The notes beneath the pieces are model-generated. The model was given only the letters and a program-made list of their open reading frames with translations. It had not been told where the DNA came from and made no database searches. Positions 7,960 through 16,502 of a stretch of DNA of 39,580 nt are shown one piece after another. The DNA lies in NCBI GenBank assembly GCA_020845875.1, contig JADLEY010000014.1, positions 1-39,580 on the forward strand. Reading direction: 5' to 3'. The position numbers and the translations under genes were made by a program. Position 1 is the stretch's first letter, and each line of letters begins with the position of its first letter. The stretch comes from Candidatus Nomurabacteria bacterium (lineage in GTDB: Bacteria > Patescibacteriota > Minisyncoccia > Phycocordibacterales > UBA9973).

Positions 7960-8417
7960 ACTTTGGGAGTGGTTTCCTTTACCTTGGTATACGCATCGCC
8001 AAATGATTGGTGCATCAGCGATTCATATTTCCCAAAAAAAATATTGGACACGACAAAGCCAATAAACGTCGTTGCAAAAAAGACGACTGAACCGGAGATG
8101 AGTGTGTAGCCAGTGACAAGAAGGAGGATGCCGAGATGCGTCGGATTGCGAACAAAACGATACGGCCCATACTCAAAATACTGCACAAACCGTGATGCCG
8201 GCTTGGCATGCCCTTTTGCAGAGGTGAGTTGCGCCCAGAGCATAAGGAGGGGTCCCATCCCCATAAGGATGATGCCTACCGTCTTTGCATAGGGCACATC
8301 AAATGAGATGTGTAAAAAGCTGTCGACCAAGAGTCCTGCCATACTTGCTACAAAATAAGCAAGGTACGATTTGGCAAGTTCGTGATGGATAGTGTTTTCT
8401 TCTGCTTGCTGTTCCAT
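7956..8417 (-). CDS. Isoprenylcysteine carboxyl methyltransferase/PEMT-family membrane protein
   Basis: The 153-residue integral membrane protein has about four hydrophobic segments. It carries the family signature GPYRFVRNPTHLG, which in ICMT/PEMT-type enzymes contributes to S-adenosylmethionine binding, followed by the C-terminal pattern FGKYESLMHQSFGDAYTKV. The substrate cannot be told from sequence. It should act in the cytoplasmic membrane. The start is fixed by an extended -10 box (TGC-TACAAT) exactly 12 nt upstream, which also sits directly behind the polA stop codon. It is coupled to the next gene by an ATGA overlap. Confidence 0.85.
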   Translation of the reverse strand: MEQQAEENTIHHELAKSYLAYFVASMAGLLVDSFLHISFDVPYAKTVGIILMGMGPLLMLWAQLTSAKGHAKPASRFVQYFEYGPYRFVRNPTHLGILLLVTGYTLISGSVVFFATTFIGFVVSNIFFGKYESLMHQSFGDAYTKVKETTPKV

Positions 8418-8423
8418 AGAGGG

Positions 8424-8429
8424 ATTGTA
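8424..8429 (-). promoter_or_regulatory. Extended -10 box, leaderless methyltransferase gene
   Basis: TGC-TACAAT, then CCCTCT, then ATG: the hexamer starts 12 nt before the start codon, so the A of ATG is the expected +1. Confidence 0.65.
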
Positions 8430-8433
8430 GCAC

Positions 8434-10794
8434 TTATTTTAGTTCGTCGAGACGATGACCTATTGCCACTGATATCGAAAGCGGCACCTCGGGAATCGCC
8501 ACTGGAAGCGGTGAACGGATAAACACCTCATGCATAGCTTTTTCGATGAGTGCTGCTACCTGCTCCGCTTTGTCTTCTGCCACCTCATAGACCAGCTCAT
8601 CATGAATCTGCAGAAGGAGATGTACGTCATCTGCAAGCCCTTCCTCTCGTACATCGTGGTCAACAAGGAGCATTGCGATTTTCAGAATATCCGCTTCGGT
8701 GCCTTGAATCGGAGCATTTGATGCCACTCGTTCAGCAAAGGCGCGGATAAACGGAAGCTTTGAATTGATCTGCGGGACATATCGACGCCGACCGAAGAGA
8801 GTTTGGGTATACCCCTGCGCTCGCGCACCTTCTTTTGCTTGGTCGAGATAGGTAGCTACTTCAGGAAAGGTCTGGAAGTAGTTGTCATAAAAAGCTTGCG
8901 CTTCTGCACGGCTTGCGCCGAGATTTTTTGCCAGCGCCGTCACTCCCATACCAAAGAGGATGCCGAAGTTGATAACCTTCGCCACGCGACGCATATCACT
9001 TGTCACCTCTGTCATTGGGACAGAAAACATGCGCGAGGCAACCGAGGCATGCACGTCTTCGCCACGAAGAAAAGTGTCAATGAGTTTCTTATCCCTCGAA
9101 AGAATAGCGAGTACACGAAGCTCGATCTGTGAATAATCGCTTCCGATGAACACATACCCAGGACTGGCGATAAATCCGCGGCGAATTTCTTTGCCGAGAT
9201 CACCCTTTGTGGGGAGATTCTGAAGATTGGGGTTGGCTGAAGAAAAGCGGCCTGTAGCAGTTCCGTGCTGAAAAAAATCTGCGTGAACGCGCCCATCTTC
9301 TCGGCAGTGTTCGAGGAGCGCTTCGACATAGGTCGTGAGCAGTTTTTGCGTTTCTCGATATTTCAAAATGAGCGGGACGACTGGGTGCGCATCGCGCAAC
9401 CCTTCGAGCACTTCAGCATTGGTAGTAAACGCACCGCTCGCTTTGCGCTTCCCTTTTGCTTTGAGTCCGAGATCGGTGAAGAGAAGCGCTGAGAGCTGTT
9501 TGGGAGAATTGAGATTAATTTCTTTACCGCCGATCGCCCTCGACACCTCGCGCTCAATGTCTGCGAGCGTCTGTGCGAGCTGCTGCTTAAGTGAACCGAA
9601 ATGCGCTTTGTCTATGAGAATACCCCGCTCATGCATTGCACGAACAATCGGAATGAGCGGCAGCTCTACCTTCTCAAACAGCTCTTTGAGCGAGTGCTTA
9701 CTGAGCTCGTCCAGGATAAACTCATGCGCCTCAGTGAGATTCTTGGTTTTGGTCCGTTCCAAAATCAATTCCCTCGTCGGCACGGTCTCCTCGGAGTACA
9801 ACACCCACAATGCAATCGAGGTCTCGATGAGCAGCTCTTCTTCTCCTTCCTGGATTTCGACAATAGGCGTCTCGATATCAAAAAGTTTTCGTACGCGCGG
9901 AATAAGACTACGAAATTCAAATCGTGAAAAGAGTGAGAGAAGTGCTTCAGTATCTACTTCTTGCGGATAGTTCTTTTCGGGAAGCGTATAAGAAATCGGT
10001 GCATCACGGCGAATAGTAGCGAGTGTTTTAGAAAAGAGTGCGTCTTCTTTGTGGGAGAGTAAGAGTTCGGTCATGCGCGGCGAGAGCTTCGCTCTCGCCG
10101 CTGCAGCTACTGTATCCTCTTCGAGCGCTTCATAAAGTCGTTCGATGGTGCCAAAAGTGTGAATAAGCAGTGTCGCTGTTTTTTCACCGATTCCTGGGAT
10201 GCCGATGATATTATCTGAGGCATCACCACGAAGCCCTTTGAAGTCCGTCACCTGGGCAGGAGCAAACCCATACCGCTCTTGTACTGCTCCTTCGTCGTAT
10301 TGCACCGTGTCTGTCACCCCACGCTTTAGCGTGTACACTTGTACTTTCTTTCCTTCGACAAGCTGAAGCGTGTCCATATCTCCCGAAGCGATAATGAGAG
10401 AAAGCGCCGATTCTCCTTTGTACTGTTCGACAAGCGTACCGATGATGTCATCTGCTTCAAATCCTTCGGCGTCGAGACAAGGGATGCCGAATGCATCAAA
10501 TATCTCACGCGACTGTTGAATCTGCGCGATGAGTTCCTCGTCTGTTTTTGCACGAGTACCTTTGTACGCATCATACGCGTGGTGACGAAACGTAGGCTTT
10601 GGTAAGTCATACGCTGCGACGATAGCAAACGGACGAAAAGTTTCAATGATACGGATAATCATTGAGGATAGTCCGTAGAGTGCGCCTGTTGGCGCCCCTT
10701 CGCTATTGGTGAAGTTTGGCAGTGCATGATATGCGCGGTGAATGAGCGCATGTGCATCGATGATAACAAGCGTGCGATTAATGGTCGGCGTCAT
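8434..10794 (-). CDS. polA: DNA polymerase I
   Basis: PolA fills gaps in repair and Okazaki fragment maturation. The N-terminal 5'-nuclease domain is intact (VIIDAHALIHRAYHAL, EADDIIG, GDMDTLQLV, GLRGDASDNIIGIPGIGEKTA). The polymerase domain carries motif A SDYSQIELRVLA, motif B RRVAKVINFGILFGMG and motif C QIHDELVYEV. Between them the 3'-5' exonuclease domain is reduced to about 65 residues without the DxE metal site, so no proofreading is expected. I place the start at 10794 (MTPTINR), not 10887, because the longer form adds 31 residues lying inside tsaE. With this start the product is 786 aa and overlaps tsaE by 17 nt. Confidence 0.97.
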   Translation of the reverse strand: MTPTINRTLVIIDAHALIHRAYHALPNFTNSEGAPTGALYGLSSMIIRIIETFRPFAIVAAYDLPKPTFRHHAYDAYKGTRAKTDEELIAQIQQSREIFDAFGIPCLDAEGFEADDIIGTLVEQYKGESALSLIIASGDMDTLQLVEGKKVQVYTLKRGVTDTVQYDEGAVQERYGFAPAQVTDFKGLRGDASDNIIGIPGIGEKTATLLIHTFGTIERLYEALEEDTVAAAARAKLSPRMTELLLSHKEDALFSKTLATIRRDAPISYTLPEKNYPQEVDTEALLSLFSRFEFRSLIPRVRKLFDIETPIVEIQEGEEELLIETSIALWVLYSEETVPTRELILERTKTKNLTEAHEFILDELSKHSLKELFEKVELPLIPIVRAMHERGILIDKAHFGSLKQQLAQTLADIEREVSRAIGGKEINLNSPKQLSALLFTDLGLKAKGKRKASGAFTTNAEVLEGLRDAHPVVPLILKYRETQKLLTTYVEALLEHCREDGRVHADFFQHGTATGRFSSANPNLQNLPTKGDLGKEIRRGFIASPGYVFIGSDYSQIELRVLAILSRDKKLIDTFLRGEDVHASVASRMFSVPMTEVTSDMRRVAKVINFGILFGMGVTALAKNLGASRAEAQAFYDNYFQTFPEVATYLDQAKEGARAQGYTQTLFGRRRYVPQINSKLPFIRAFAERVASNAPIQGTEADILKIAMLLVDHDVREEGLADDVHLLLQIHDELVYEVAEDKAEQVAALIEKAMHEVFIRSPLPVAIPEVPLSISVAIGHRLDELK

Positions 10795-11215
10795 AGGAAA
10801 TAGTGCGTTCGCTCCCTTCATGAGAGAGACGATACCAGTAAGTATCTTGCGGAAGTGCTGCAGCGATCCTCTCCGGCCATTCGACAATGACCACTGTACG
10901 CGGCTGCTTTAACAACGATTCCCACCTGAGTGGTATGAGTTCACTCTCTTTTTCAATACGGTAAGCATCGATATGAACGAGATGATCAAAACGCTCATCG
11001 GTTGTGTCATAGTACTTTGAGATGACAAACGTCGGGCTCTGTACTGCTACTGACACACCGAGCTCTCTGGCAATCGCCTGCGTGAGCGTCGTCTTGCCAG
11101 CACCAAGCTCCCCTGAGAGCGCCACAACAACTGCACTGTCCGTGGCAGCAGGAAGTGTGGTTGTAATGCGTGCCGCAATCTCTCCTATTTGCCCTTCATT
11201 AAACCGCTCATTCAT
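10778..11215 (-). CDS. tsaE: tRNA threonylcarbamoyladenosine biosynthesis ATPase TsaE
   Basis: TsaE is the ATPase that works with TsaB and TsaD to make t6A37 in ANN-decoding tRNAs. The 145-residue product has Walker A GELGAGKTTLTQAIA (about residues 31-45), the switch region QSPTFVISKYY, HIDAYRIEKESEL and the Walker B-like strand VVIVEWPERI. Length is typical. It is the first gene of a tsaE-polA unit, with a leaderless-type promoter at the start codon. Confidence 0.95.
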   Translation of the reverse strand: MNERFNEGQIGEIAARITTTLPAATDSAVVVALSGELGAGKTTLTQAIARELGVSVAVQSPTFVISKYYDTTDERFDHLVHIDAYRIEKESELIPLRWESLLKQPRTVVIVEWPERIAAALPQDTYWYRLSHEGSERTISYDADH

Positions 11216-11221
11216 GCCTCG

Positions 11222-11227
11222 ATTCTA
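11222..11227 (-). promoter_or_regulatory. Extended -10 box of tsaE, leaderless
   Basis: TGC-TAGAAT, then CGAGGC, then the tsaE ATG: -10 begins 12 nt before the start codon. Confidence 0.65.
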
Positions 11228-11254
11228 GCACATCACAGGACCCTCAAACGCACC

Positions 11255-11280
11255 GCGCCCCGCACATCAGTGCGGGGCGC
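11255..11280 (-). terminator. Strong GC-rich hairpin after the 667-aa surface protein
   Basis: GCGCCCCGCAC / GTGCGGGGCGC, 11-bp perfect stem, tetraloop ATCA. The T-tract is weak (GGTGCGTTTG on the minus strand). It separates the surface-protein gene from tsaE. Confidence 0.7.
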
Positions 11281-11319
11281 AAGTGTCGCTCTCAAAAGGT
11301 GGAGTAAACGAACAAGTCG

Positions 11320-13323
11320 TTAGGCATTTGAGGACGAGTCCTTCTTCTTGGTGAGCTGACGTCCGAGGACGATGAGCGCAAGAATGATGAGAATGAGAAG
11401 GAGCCATTCGATGAGCGTATCAGGAAGGAATGAACCAAATCCTATTGCGCTTGCACCGAGAACATTCGGGCAATCTTCTGAGACTGTCACGAGTGAGTAC
11501 GCAATTGCGCTCTCCTGTGCCTTGGTCGCAGTATTGGTGTAGACCACTTGTGCAGTCATCACCGTAAGATTGCCGCGGATCGCCTCAGTGTTCACTCGTC
11601 CGTGAACAAGTATGGTACCTGTCTCTCCCGGAGCAATATCGCCGAGCGCTACTGTGATAGTGCGATCAACGACATCATAGTCGCCACGAGATGCTGAGAT
11701 GAAGGTCACTTCCTTCTGGTGCGTCACCTGCAACACTGCATCGGTGAGCGTCTGGGTCGAAATGTTGCGGTAGGTAATCGTATAATCGATTTGTCCATTG
11801 ACACACATGCGATCATAGGTACTCTCGACGCGAAGTTCGAGTAGTGACGGCGCGCTCTGTGCAACTACCACATCACGGACGACTTGCGTCTTGATGATAG
11901 TAGTGGGCGTTGAAGGCGTGGTGGTCACCGTACCAGTGCGAGTCTGGAATCGAACGATATCGCCATAGGCGGTGCCATTCTGATTTTCGATTACTGCACG
12001 GTAGTAGTACACGGTTCCAGGAACAAGTCCGGTCACCGATGAACTAAAGTTGGTCGAGTTATTGTTTGACGGAATCGTCTGCGCACTTGTGCGATAGCCG
12101 AGCGAGCTTGACGGACCCCATTCAAACCATACCCGAGTCGTTCCTGAGTTCACATTCGGGATACCGAGACCGTTGAGCTGTGCTGACGTGGTACCAGTGA
12201 TGGTCGCTACTGTCGTTACAGCCTGCGGACGGACGTTTGACGCCTCGTCAACGCTGATAGTGAGCGTGCGTGTCTTGGTGCTGCCGTTATCACAGTCGAC
12301 ATACAGCGTGTAGGTCGTAGTGCGAGACGGGGTTACCGTAACACTGCCATCATCAGAACGATTGGCATACCCTGGAGTGAGATCGACACTGTCTGCGCCA
12401 GAAGTCTCCCAGCGAATACGCACCGAATCTCCGCGAGTGATGCTATAATCATCGGCCGAAAATTCGTCGATTGAACAGCTTTCATCTTCTTCGCGGTCGC
12501 GAACCGTAATGGTAAGCGTATCGGTATCTTCTATCTGACCATCCTCATACGCGGTGAGCGTATAAGTGGTGGTGTGATTTGGTTCTACTTCTTCGTAGCC
12601 GTCAACGTTGACATAACCGAGTGTCGGAGAGATTTTCACCTCATCACAACCAGTCGTGTGCCAAGTGAGTTCTACTTCATCGCCTTCTTCGATCGTATAA
12701 TCGTCAGCATCGAAATCATCGATACGACAATCATTGTTTGGAGTCGGCGTGTTGTTGTTGCCGCTAACGCGGAAGCTTGCCACGATAGTTCCCTGGGTAC
12801 TGTCAGCAGGGCCGACATTACCGATAGAGAGACCGTAGTTGTCAAAGAGTGCTGACTCGTTTGACACAGTCTGTCCGTTGTTTGCCTGATTAGGGAACCA
12901 ACGTACAGAACCAGGAATAAAGGAGAGTGACTCAGCCTCCGAAAGGTGCACTGTCGCGCTTCCAAGCGCATCAGGCCATCCGTAGACGAGGACTCCTCCT
13001 TGGAAAGTGTGAGTCGAGCTTACTGATGAGTTCTTGGGATTCATCCCAAGCGCAACATCATACGCAATCTCGCCACTAGTATTGTGATAATACACCATCA
13101 CCGAAATGATATCTCCCGGTTGTGCGTTTACCGAGGTGCTCCAACAGCCGGCACCCGCCCCTGCAGAACAAGGGTTTTGAGTGTCATTGGCAACCATCAC
13201 GGTCGGAAGATCATTGGGGTGATTGTTGAACTGCGTACCTGCGTACACGGTAGGAGTAGTCGAGAGAATCGTAGCCACTCCACATGCCGCTAGTACTGAA
13301 ACAAAAATCTTTTTGATATTCAT
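11320..13323 (-). CDS. Exported, membrane-anchored multi-Ig-like surface protein
   Basis: The 667-residue product has a Sec signal peptide (MNIKKIFVSVLAACG..., cleavage after about VYAG) and a C-terminal transmembrane helix near residues 640-658 followed by the stop-transfer tail KKKDSSS. Residues about 30-190 form a beta domain beginning QPGDIISVMVYYHNTS. Two Ig-like repeats follow, each starting C.I(D)(D/E)F.ADDY.I..GD.V...W.T.G. Then comes a fibronectin-type segment (TSAQLNGLGIPN...VWFEWG) and a DUF11-like domain (DYTITYRNISTQTLTDAVLQV...). It is a likely cell-surface adhesin or envelope component. It has its own promoter and terminator. Its ligand is unknown. Confidence 0.85.
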   Translation of the reverse strand: MNIKKIFVSVLAACGVATILSTTPTVYAGTQFNNHPNDLPTVMVANDTQNPCSAGAGAGCWSTSVNAQPGDIISVMVYYHNTSGEIAYDVALGMNPKNSSVSSTHTFQGGVLVYGWPDALGSATVHLSEAESLSFIPGSVRWFPNQANNGQTVSNESALFDNYGLSIGNVGPADSTQGTIVASFRVSGNNNTPTPNNDCRIDDFDADDYTIEEGDEVELTWHTTGCDEVKISPTLGYVNVDGYEEVEPNHTTTYTLTAYEDGQIEDTDTLTITVRDREEDESCSIDEFSADDYSITRGDSVRIRWETSGADSVDLTPGYANRSDDGSVTVTPSRTTTYTLYVDCDNGSTKTRTLTISVDEASNVRPQAVTTVATITGTTSAQLNGLGIPNVNSGTTRVWFEWGPSSSLGYRTSAQTIPSNNNSTNFSSSVTGLVPGTVYYYRAVIENQNGTAYGDIVRFQTRTGTVTTTPSTPTTIIKTQVVRDVVVAQSAPSLLELRVESTYDRMCVNGQIDYTITYRNISTQTLTDAVLQVTHQKEVTFISASRGDYDVVDRTITVALGDIAPGETGTILVHGRVNTEAIRGNLTVMTAQVVYTNTATKAQESAIAYSLVTVSEDCPNVLGASAIGFGSFLPDTLIEWLLLILIILALIVLGRQLTKKKDSSSNA

Positions 13324-13339
13324 ATACTTTCTCTATAAT

Positions 13340-13369
13340 ACTATACTTATTCGACTTTTCAGAGCTCAA
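13340..13369 (-). promoter_or_regulatory. Promoter of the 667-aa surface protein
   Basis: Minus strand: TTGAGC (13364-13369), 18-bp spacer, TATAGT (13340-13345). The leader is about 10-15 nt. Confidence 0.55.
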
Positions 13370-13404
13370 GCAAGCAAACGCCCGCTTCAGCTCTAAAAAA
13401 TAGA

Positions 13405-13429
13405 GGAAGGTGATAAAAAATCACCTTCC
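13405..13429 (-). terminator. Terminator of the 369-aa secreted protein
   Basis: GGAAGGTGAT / ATCACCTTCC, loop AAAAA, followed on the minus strand by TCTATTTTTTAG. Confidence 0.85.
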
Positions 13430-13461
13430 CATTATTTACTACCCATACTGCATAATCGCAA

Positions 13462-14571
13462 TTAATTACTGCGATATCCAAACCCGTTGCCGTAGCCGCT
13501 ACTTTGTGAACCACCGCCGTTGGTATACACTGTGCCGGTATTTCCGGTACTGGCATATACTGCGCCATAGTTGGTACTTTGGGTACCACCATGATGAGGA
13601 ATGAATATTGGCGGAGTATTATCTACTGTACCCCCAGTATTGCCATTACCCCAAGGAAATCCTGGTCCGTATGGAGGAGGATTGTTGGTGTAATTGCCTC
13701 CGTGATACACAGGCTGGCGTTGACGAGGTTGATTTACCACTATTGTAGTATTACGTCCTCTGTTCTGCCCTGTAATATAATACGCAGCCACATTACCGAT
13801 GGTAGAACCGATAGTATTTGCGAGTACCTGGCCACCAAACGTTTGTCCAAATGTCGGCTTCTGCTGTGTGTACACCACCTGTTGCCCAGAAGGGTACCCT
13901 TGGAAACCACTACCACTTCCACAAGGAAGTCTTTCGTTAGGGTTATAGGCATACATCCCGCCACTTACTGCCGGAGCAGTATTCTTGTTTACAGGATTTG
14001 CAGTAATGGTGGGATTTACATTTATGGTAATGTTTCCTCCTGCTGCTCTGATAACAGTATCAGAACTTGCATTTATTACCCCTCCATCTCTATCTTCTAC
14101 CACTTCAGGAGTGTAAAAGATAGGATTAAGGCAACCGTTACTACCGATCTTAGCAATTTCAAACTTCTGCCCCTGAAGAGTCATACCAATAGTTGGCGTG
14201 CCTGGAGCCAGTATGTTCAAAAATTCTGTACCACCATTGAGGTTAATACCGTAGTTCTTTTCTTTACCATTTGAAGAAGCAGTAAAGAAAGCATCATCGG
14301 GAGCTGTCACAATTGCGTTGTACAGTTGTGGCCCCCACACATCAATGTAATTTTGTGGTGTGGCAATAATCTCTGCCCCAGAAATATTCCCCTTTGTTGC
14401 AGCAGCCTTCAGATAAAGACCGGCATTTTCATCAGTGAATTTTGGAATAATATTCCCCATCCACTTCACATACGGGTTCAATTTTGGATTTTGGCCGTTG
14501 TCGATTGCTTTTGCAGTATGTACTGTCGTCATTGCTACAATGGCGAACAGAAAGTTAAGGAACTGTTTCAT
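13462..14571 (-). CDS. Secreted protein with Gly/Asn/Tyr-rich C-terminus
   Basis: The 369-residue product has a signal peptide (MKQFLNFLFAIVAMTTVHTAKA, predicted cleavage after AKA). The N-terminal 170 residues look globular; the rest is low complexity, rich in Gly, Asn, Pro, Tyr and Gln (NNPPPYGPGFPWGNG, YASTGNTGTVYTNGGG), like an extracellular disordered or adhesive region. There is a short hydrophobic Gly/Ala stretch near residues 240-262. I do not recognise the family. It is monocistronic, with a near-consensus promoter and a terminator. Confidence 0.78.
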   Translation of the reverse strand: MKQFLNFLFAIVAMTTVHTAKAIDNGQNPKLNPYVKWMGNIIPKFTDENAGLYLKAAATKGNISGAEIIATPQNYIDVWGPQLYNAIVTAPDDAFFTASSNGKEKNYGINLNGGTEFLNILAPGTPTIGMTLQGQKFEIAKIGSNGCLNPIFYTPEVVEDRDGGVINASSDTVIRAAGGNITINVNPTITANPVNKNTAPAVSGGMYAYNPNERLPCGSGSGFQGYPSGQQVVYTQQKPTFGQTFGGQVLANTIGSTIGNVAAYYITGQNRGRNTTIVVNQPRQRQPVYHGGNYTNNPPPYGPGFPWGNGNTGGTVDNTPPIFIPHHGGTQSTNYGAVYASTGNTGTVYTNGGGSQSSGYGNGFGYRSN

Positions 14572-14619
14572 AAAATCAAGGTTTGTTTTGAGTTTTTTGA
14601 ATGTTGTTTATTTGTGTAT

Positions 14620-14648
14620 ATCTTAGCACAAAGCCATATTTTTGTCAA
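14620..14648 (-). promoter_or_regulatory. Near-consensus promoter of the 369-aa secreted protein
   Basis: TTGACA (14643-14648), 17-bp spacer, TAAGAT (14620-14625) preceded by TGC. The leader is about 42 nt. This is one of the best promoters in the window. Confidence 0.8.
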
Positions 14649-14687
14649 GTACCCTCCTACGCTCTTTCCCTACCCCTCCTAGAGACC

Positions 14688-14723
14688 AAAAACACCATAC
14701 CCCCAAAGAGGTATGGTGTTTTT
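14688..14723. terminator. Bidirectional terminator downstream of the DoxX-like gene
   Basis: AAAAACACCATACC / GGTATGGTGTTTTT, 14-bp perfect stem, loop CCCAAAGA. Confidence 0.88.
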
Positions 14724-14740
14724 CTGTGGATAGTTCTAGA

Positions 14741-15124
14741 CTACCCGATAATTGCGAAGAGGGCACTGAGCATAAGGAGTGCTCCGACGAGTGCGAGATT
14801 TTTGAAGAAATTGATCTGCTCACTTTGGCGCCCCATAGGATCACTGACCGCCCAAAAGCGATGCATCATGAAAGTAGTTGGAATGAGGAAAAGTACCAAG
14901 AGCCACATACCAAGGACGATATAGAGCCCAAGGACAATCGACAGCCCTCCGATCGCAAGCATAATACCGGTAAAGATCACCGCTGCCCGAGGATAGGGTA
15001 CCTGCTTCATCTGTGCATATCCAGTGTAGCCTGAGAGGTTTTTGAAATGATTAAATGCGGCATAGAGGAAATAGCCGCCCAAAAGGATTCGTCCGATAAG
15101 AAAAAGTACTGACATAAATGACAT
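14741..15124 (-). CDS. DoxX family membrane protein
   Basis: The 127-residue protein has four predicted transmembrane helices. The DoxX signature is clear: IGRILLGGYFLYAAFNHFKN at the N-terminus and the conserved C-terminal block MHRFWAVSDPMGRQSEQINFFKNLALVGALL. Family members are linked to redox or quinone functions, but the activity here is unknown. It sits behind a promoter with TGC-TATACT (15165-15170) and ahead of a bidirectional terminator. Confidence 0.9.
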   Translation of the reverse strand: MSFMSVLFLIGRILLGGYFLYAAFNHFKNLSGYTGYAQMKQVPYPRAAVIFTGIMLAIGGLSIVLGLYIVLGMWLLVLFLIPTTFMMHRFWAVSDPMGRQSEQINFFKNLALVGALLMLSALFAIIG

Positions 15125-15164
15125 AGTTTCTCGCTGTTGCTAATGAATAACACTTACCTTTCCC

Positions 15165-15170
15165 AGTATA
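15165..15170 (-). promoter_or_regulatory. Extended -10 box of the DoxX-like gene
   Basis: TGC-TATACT on the minus strand, 40 nt before the ATG; it follows the DUF4015 stop codon by 15 nt. No good -35 box. Confidence 0.5.
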
Positions 15171-15179
15171 GCACAGCGG

Positions 15180-16421
15180 TTATTCGGGGAGAAGCGCACT
15201 GGTAGTATAGGTATTTGCCGGATCCCAGAGCATCCACGAAGGAAGTCCGAGTGTCTCACTTGCATCGATCTGCTCCCGTACCATTCCTGCGGTATATACC
15301 GCTCCGAGATTAAAGTCTTGAAGCCATGGGCGAAGCATTGCCGGATCAAGTCCTGCTGCTTCGAGCTTCTGTTTTCCTTGAGAAAGCGAATGCGTGATGA
15401 TTTCAGCAGGAGCTTCTGCGGGATGAGCAATCCCGTACGAGCCTGGGGCAAAATGAGACGGATACACCATTGGTGCTACCACATCAACATACGGCGCGAT
15501 ACGCTCGAGTTTTTGTCCGATCCCCAAATCATCACTCGCACTCATCGTCAGTCCAAAAAGATCAACAGAAAGTCGTACCCCCTCCTGTTTGAACAATGGT
15601 CCGATGTAGGCAAAAAACGATTCGATGATATCAGATCGCGTCCCTTCTGTCGAAACCTTTTGCAAAAAAGAGAGCGGCCCATCGGAAGGAAAACGGATAT
15701 AATCGAGATTGATTTCATCAAATCCTTGCGCATGCGCATCGCGCGCAATTGCCATCGTATAATCCCACACAAGACGACTGTCAGGGCGAAGCCAAGAGAT
15801 GCCCTTGTAATCGCGCCATAGAGCACCAGTGCGCGTATCGACAAATGCCTCACCAGGAAAACGATCTGCATAAAAAGGATCCTGAAACACTGACACCCTT
15901 CCGATAACATAGATACCTTTTTCGTGCAGACGAGCAATGAGCGATGAAAGGTCGGAAATATGATTGGTACCAGATCCTAGTGCCTGAAGAGAAGGATCGC
16001 GAGGTTGGTACGAAATTCTACCTGTCGCATCTTTGATATCGATAATGACCGCATTGATTTCGGTGGTATCTACAAGCGAAAGTATTCGATTGACCACCCT
16101 TTCACTCCCCGCACTAAAACCAGTCAGATACACCCCTCGAACAACAGAAGGGGTGGAAGCAGGCGGTACTACTGTTGGAGGAGCCACCTCTGAAGAGAAA
16201 TTGGCCAGCGCAATCGCCTGCGGAGGAAACGGCGGCGTAGTGAGAGTCATAGTACGACCAGAAGTTACAGGAGCAATCGCTCTCTCTTGGGTATATAAAG
16301 CTGTTTGCTCTGCAGCAAGATGTGCAATTTCGGTGTGTCCTGCTTTTTTCCATCCCGCAAAGAGTGCTACAAAAAACGCGACAATGATAAGCAGCCTGAG
16401 CGGATGTGAAGCAGTGTTCAT
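15180..16421 (-). CDS. DUF4015 putative glycoside hydrolase-like protein
   Basis: The 413-residue product has an N-terminal transmembrane or signal-anchor segment (about residues 8-24), a Pro/Ala/Thr-rich linker, and from about residue 95 a TIM-barrel-like domain of the DUF4015 (putative glycosyl hydrolase) family. Typical strands are RGVYLTGFSAGS, INAVIIDIKDATGRI, GIYVIGRVSVFQDP, GFDEINLDYIRFPSDG, RLSVDLFGLT, VDVVAPMVYPSHF and LGLPSWMLWDPANTY. Acidic residues at strand ends (DIKD, NLDYIRFP) are candidate catalytic positions. It probably acts on an extracellular polysaccharide. It starts 2 nt after a 20-codon gene, so both share one transcript. Confidence 0.88.
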   Translation of the reverse strand: MNTASHPLRLLIIVAFFVALFAGWKKAGHTEIAHLAAEQTALYTQERAIAPVTSGRTMTLTTPPFPPQAIALANFSSEVAPPTVVPPASTPSVVRGVYLTGFSAGSERVVNRILSLVDTTEINAVIIDIKDATGRISYQPRDPSLQALGSGTNHISDLSSLIARLHEKGIYVIGRVSVFQDPFYADRFPGEAFVDTRTGALWRDYKGISWLRPDSRLVWDYTMAIARDAHAQGFDEINLDYIRFPSDGPLSFLQKVSTEGTRSDIIESFFAYIGPLFKQEGVRLSVDLFGLTMSASDDLGIGQKLERIAPYVDVVAPMVYPSHFAPGSYGIAHPAEAPAEIITHSLSQGKQKLEAAGLDPAMLRPWLQDFNLGAVYTAGMVREQIDASETLGLPSWMLWDPANTYTTSALLPE

Positions 16422-16423
16422 AC

Positions 16424-16486
16424 CTACTTCTTTTCTTTCTTTGGTTTCTTTTGTTCCTTGCGACGACTATTGTTTCCCTTTGCCAT
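16424..16486 (-). CDS. Small basic protein, 20 aa (MAKGNN...KKPKK type)
   Basis: This short ORF is not in the ORF track. It encodes MAKGNNSRRKEQKKPKKEKK and ends in TAG. Its start lies 8 nt after a TATACT box (16491-16496 region), and its stop is 2 nt before the DUF4015 start. From memory, tiny Lys-rich proteins of the form MAKG(N/Q)...KKPKK occur in many bacteria, so this is probably a real conserved micro-protein. Function unknown; the charge suggests nucleic-acid or ribosome binding. Confidence 0.7.
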   Translation of the reverse strand: MAKGNNSRRKEQKKPKKEKK

Positions 16487-16502
16487 ACACTCGCAGTATA
16501 CC

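Noticed and set aside
10795-10887. Longer polA start (817 aa)
   Set aside because: The extra 31 residues lie inside tsaE and do not resemble a polymerase N-terminus; MTPTINRTLVIIDAHALIHRAYH is the natural start.
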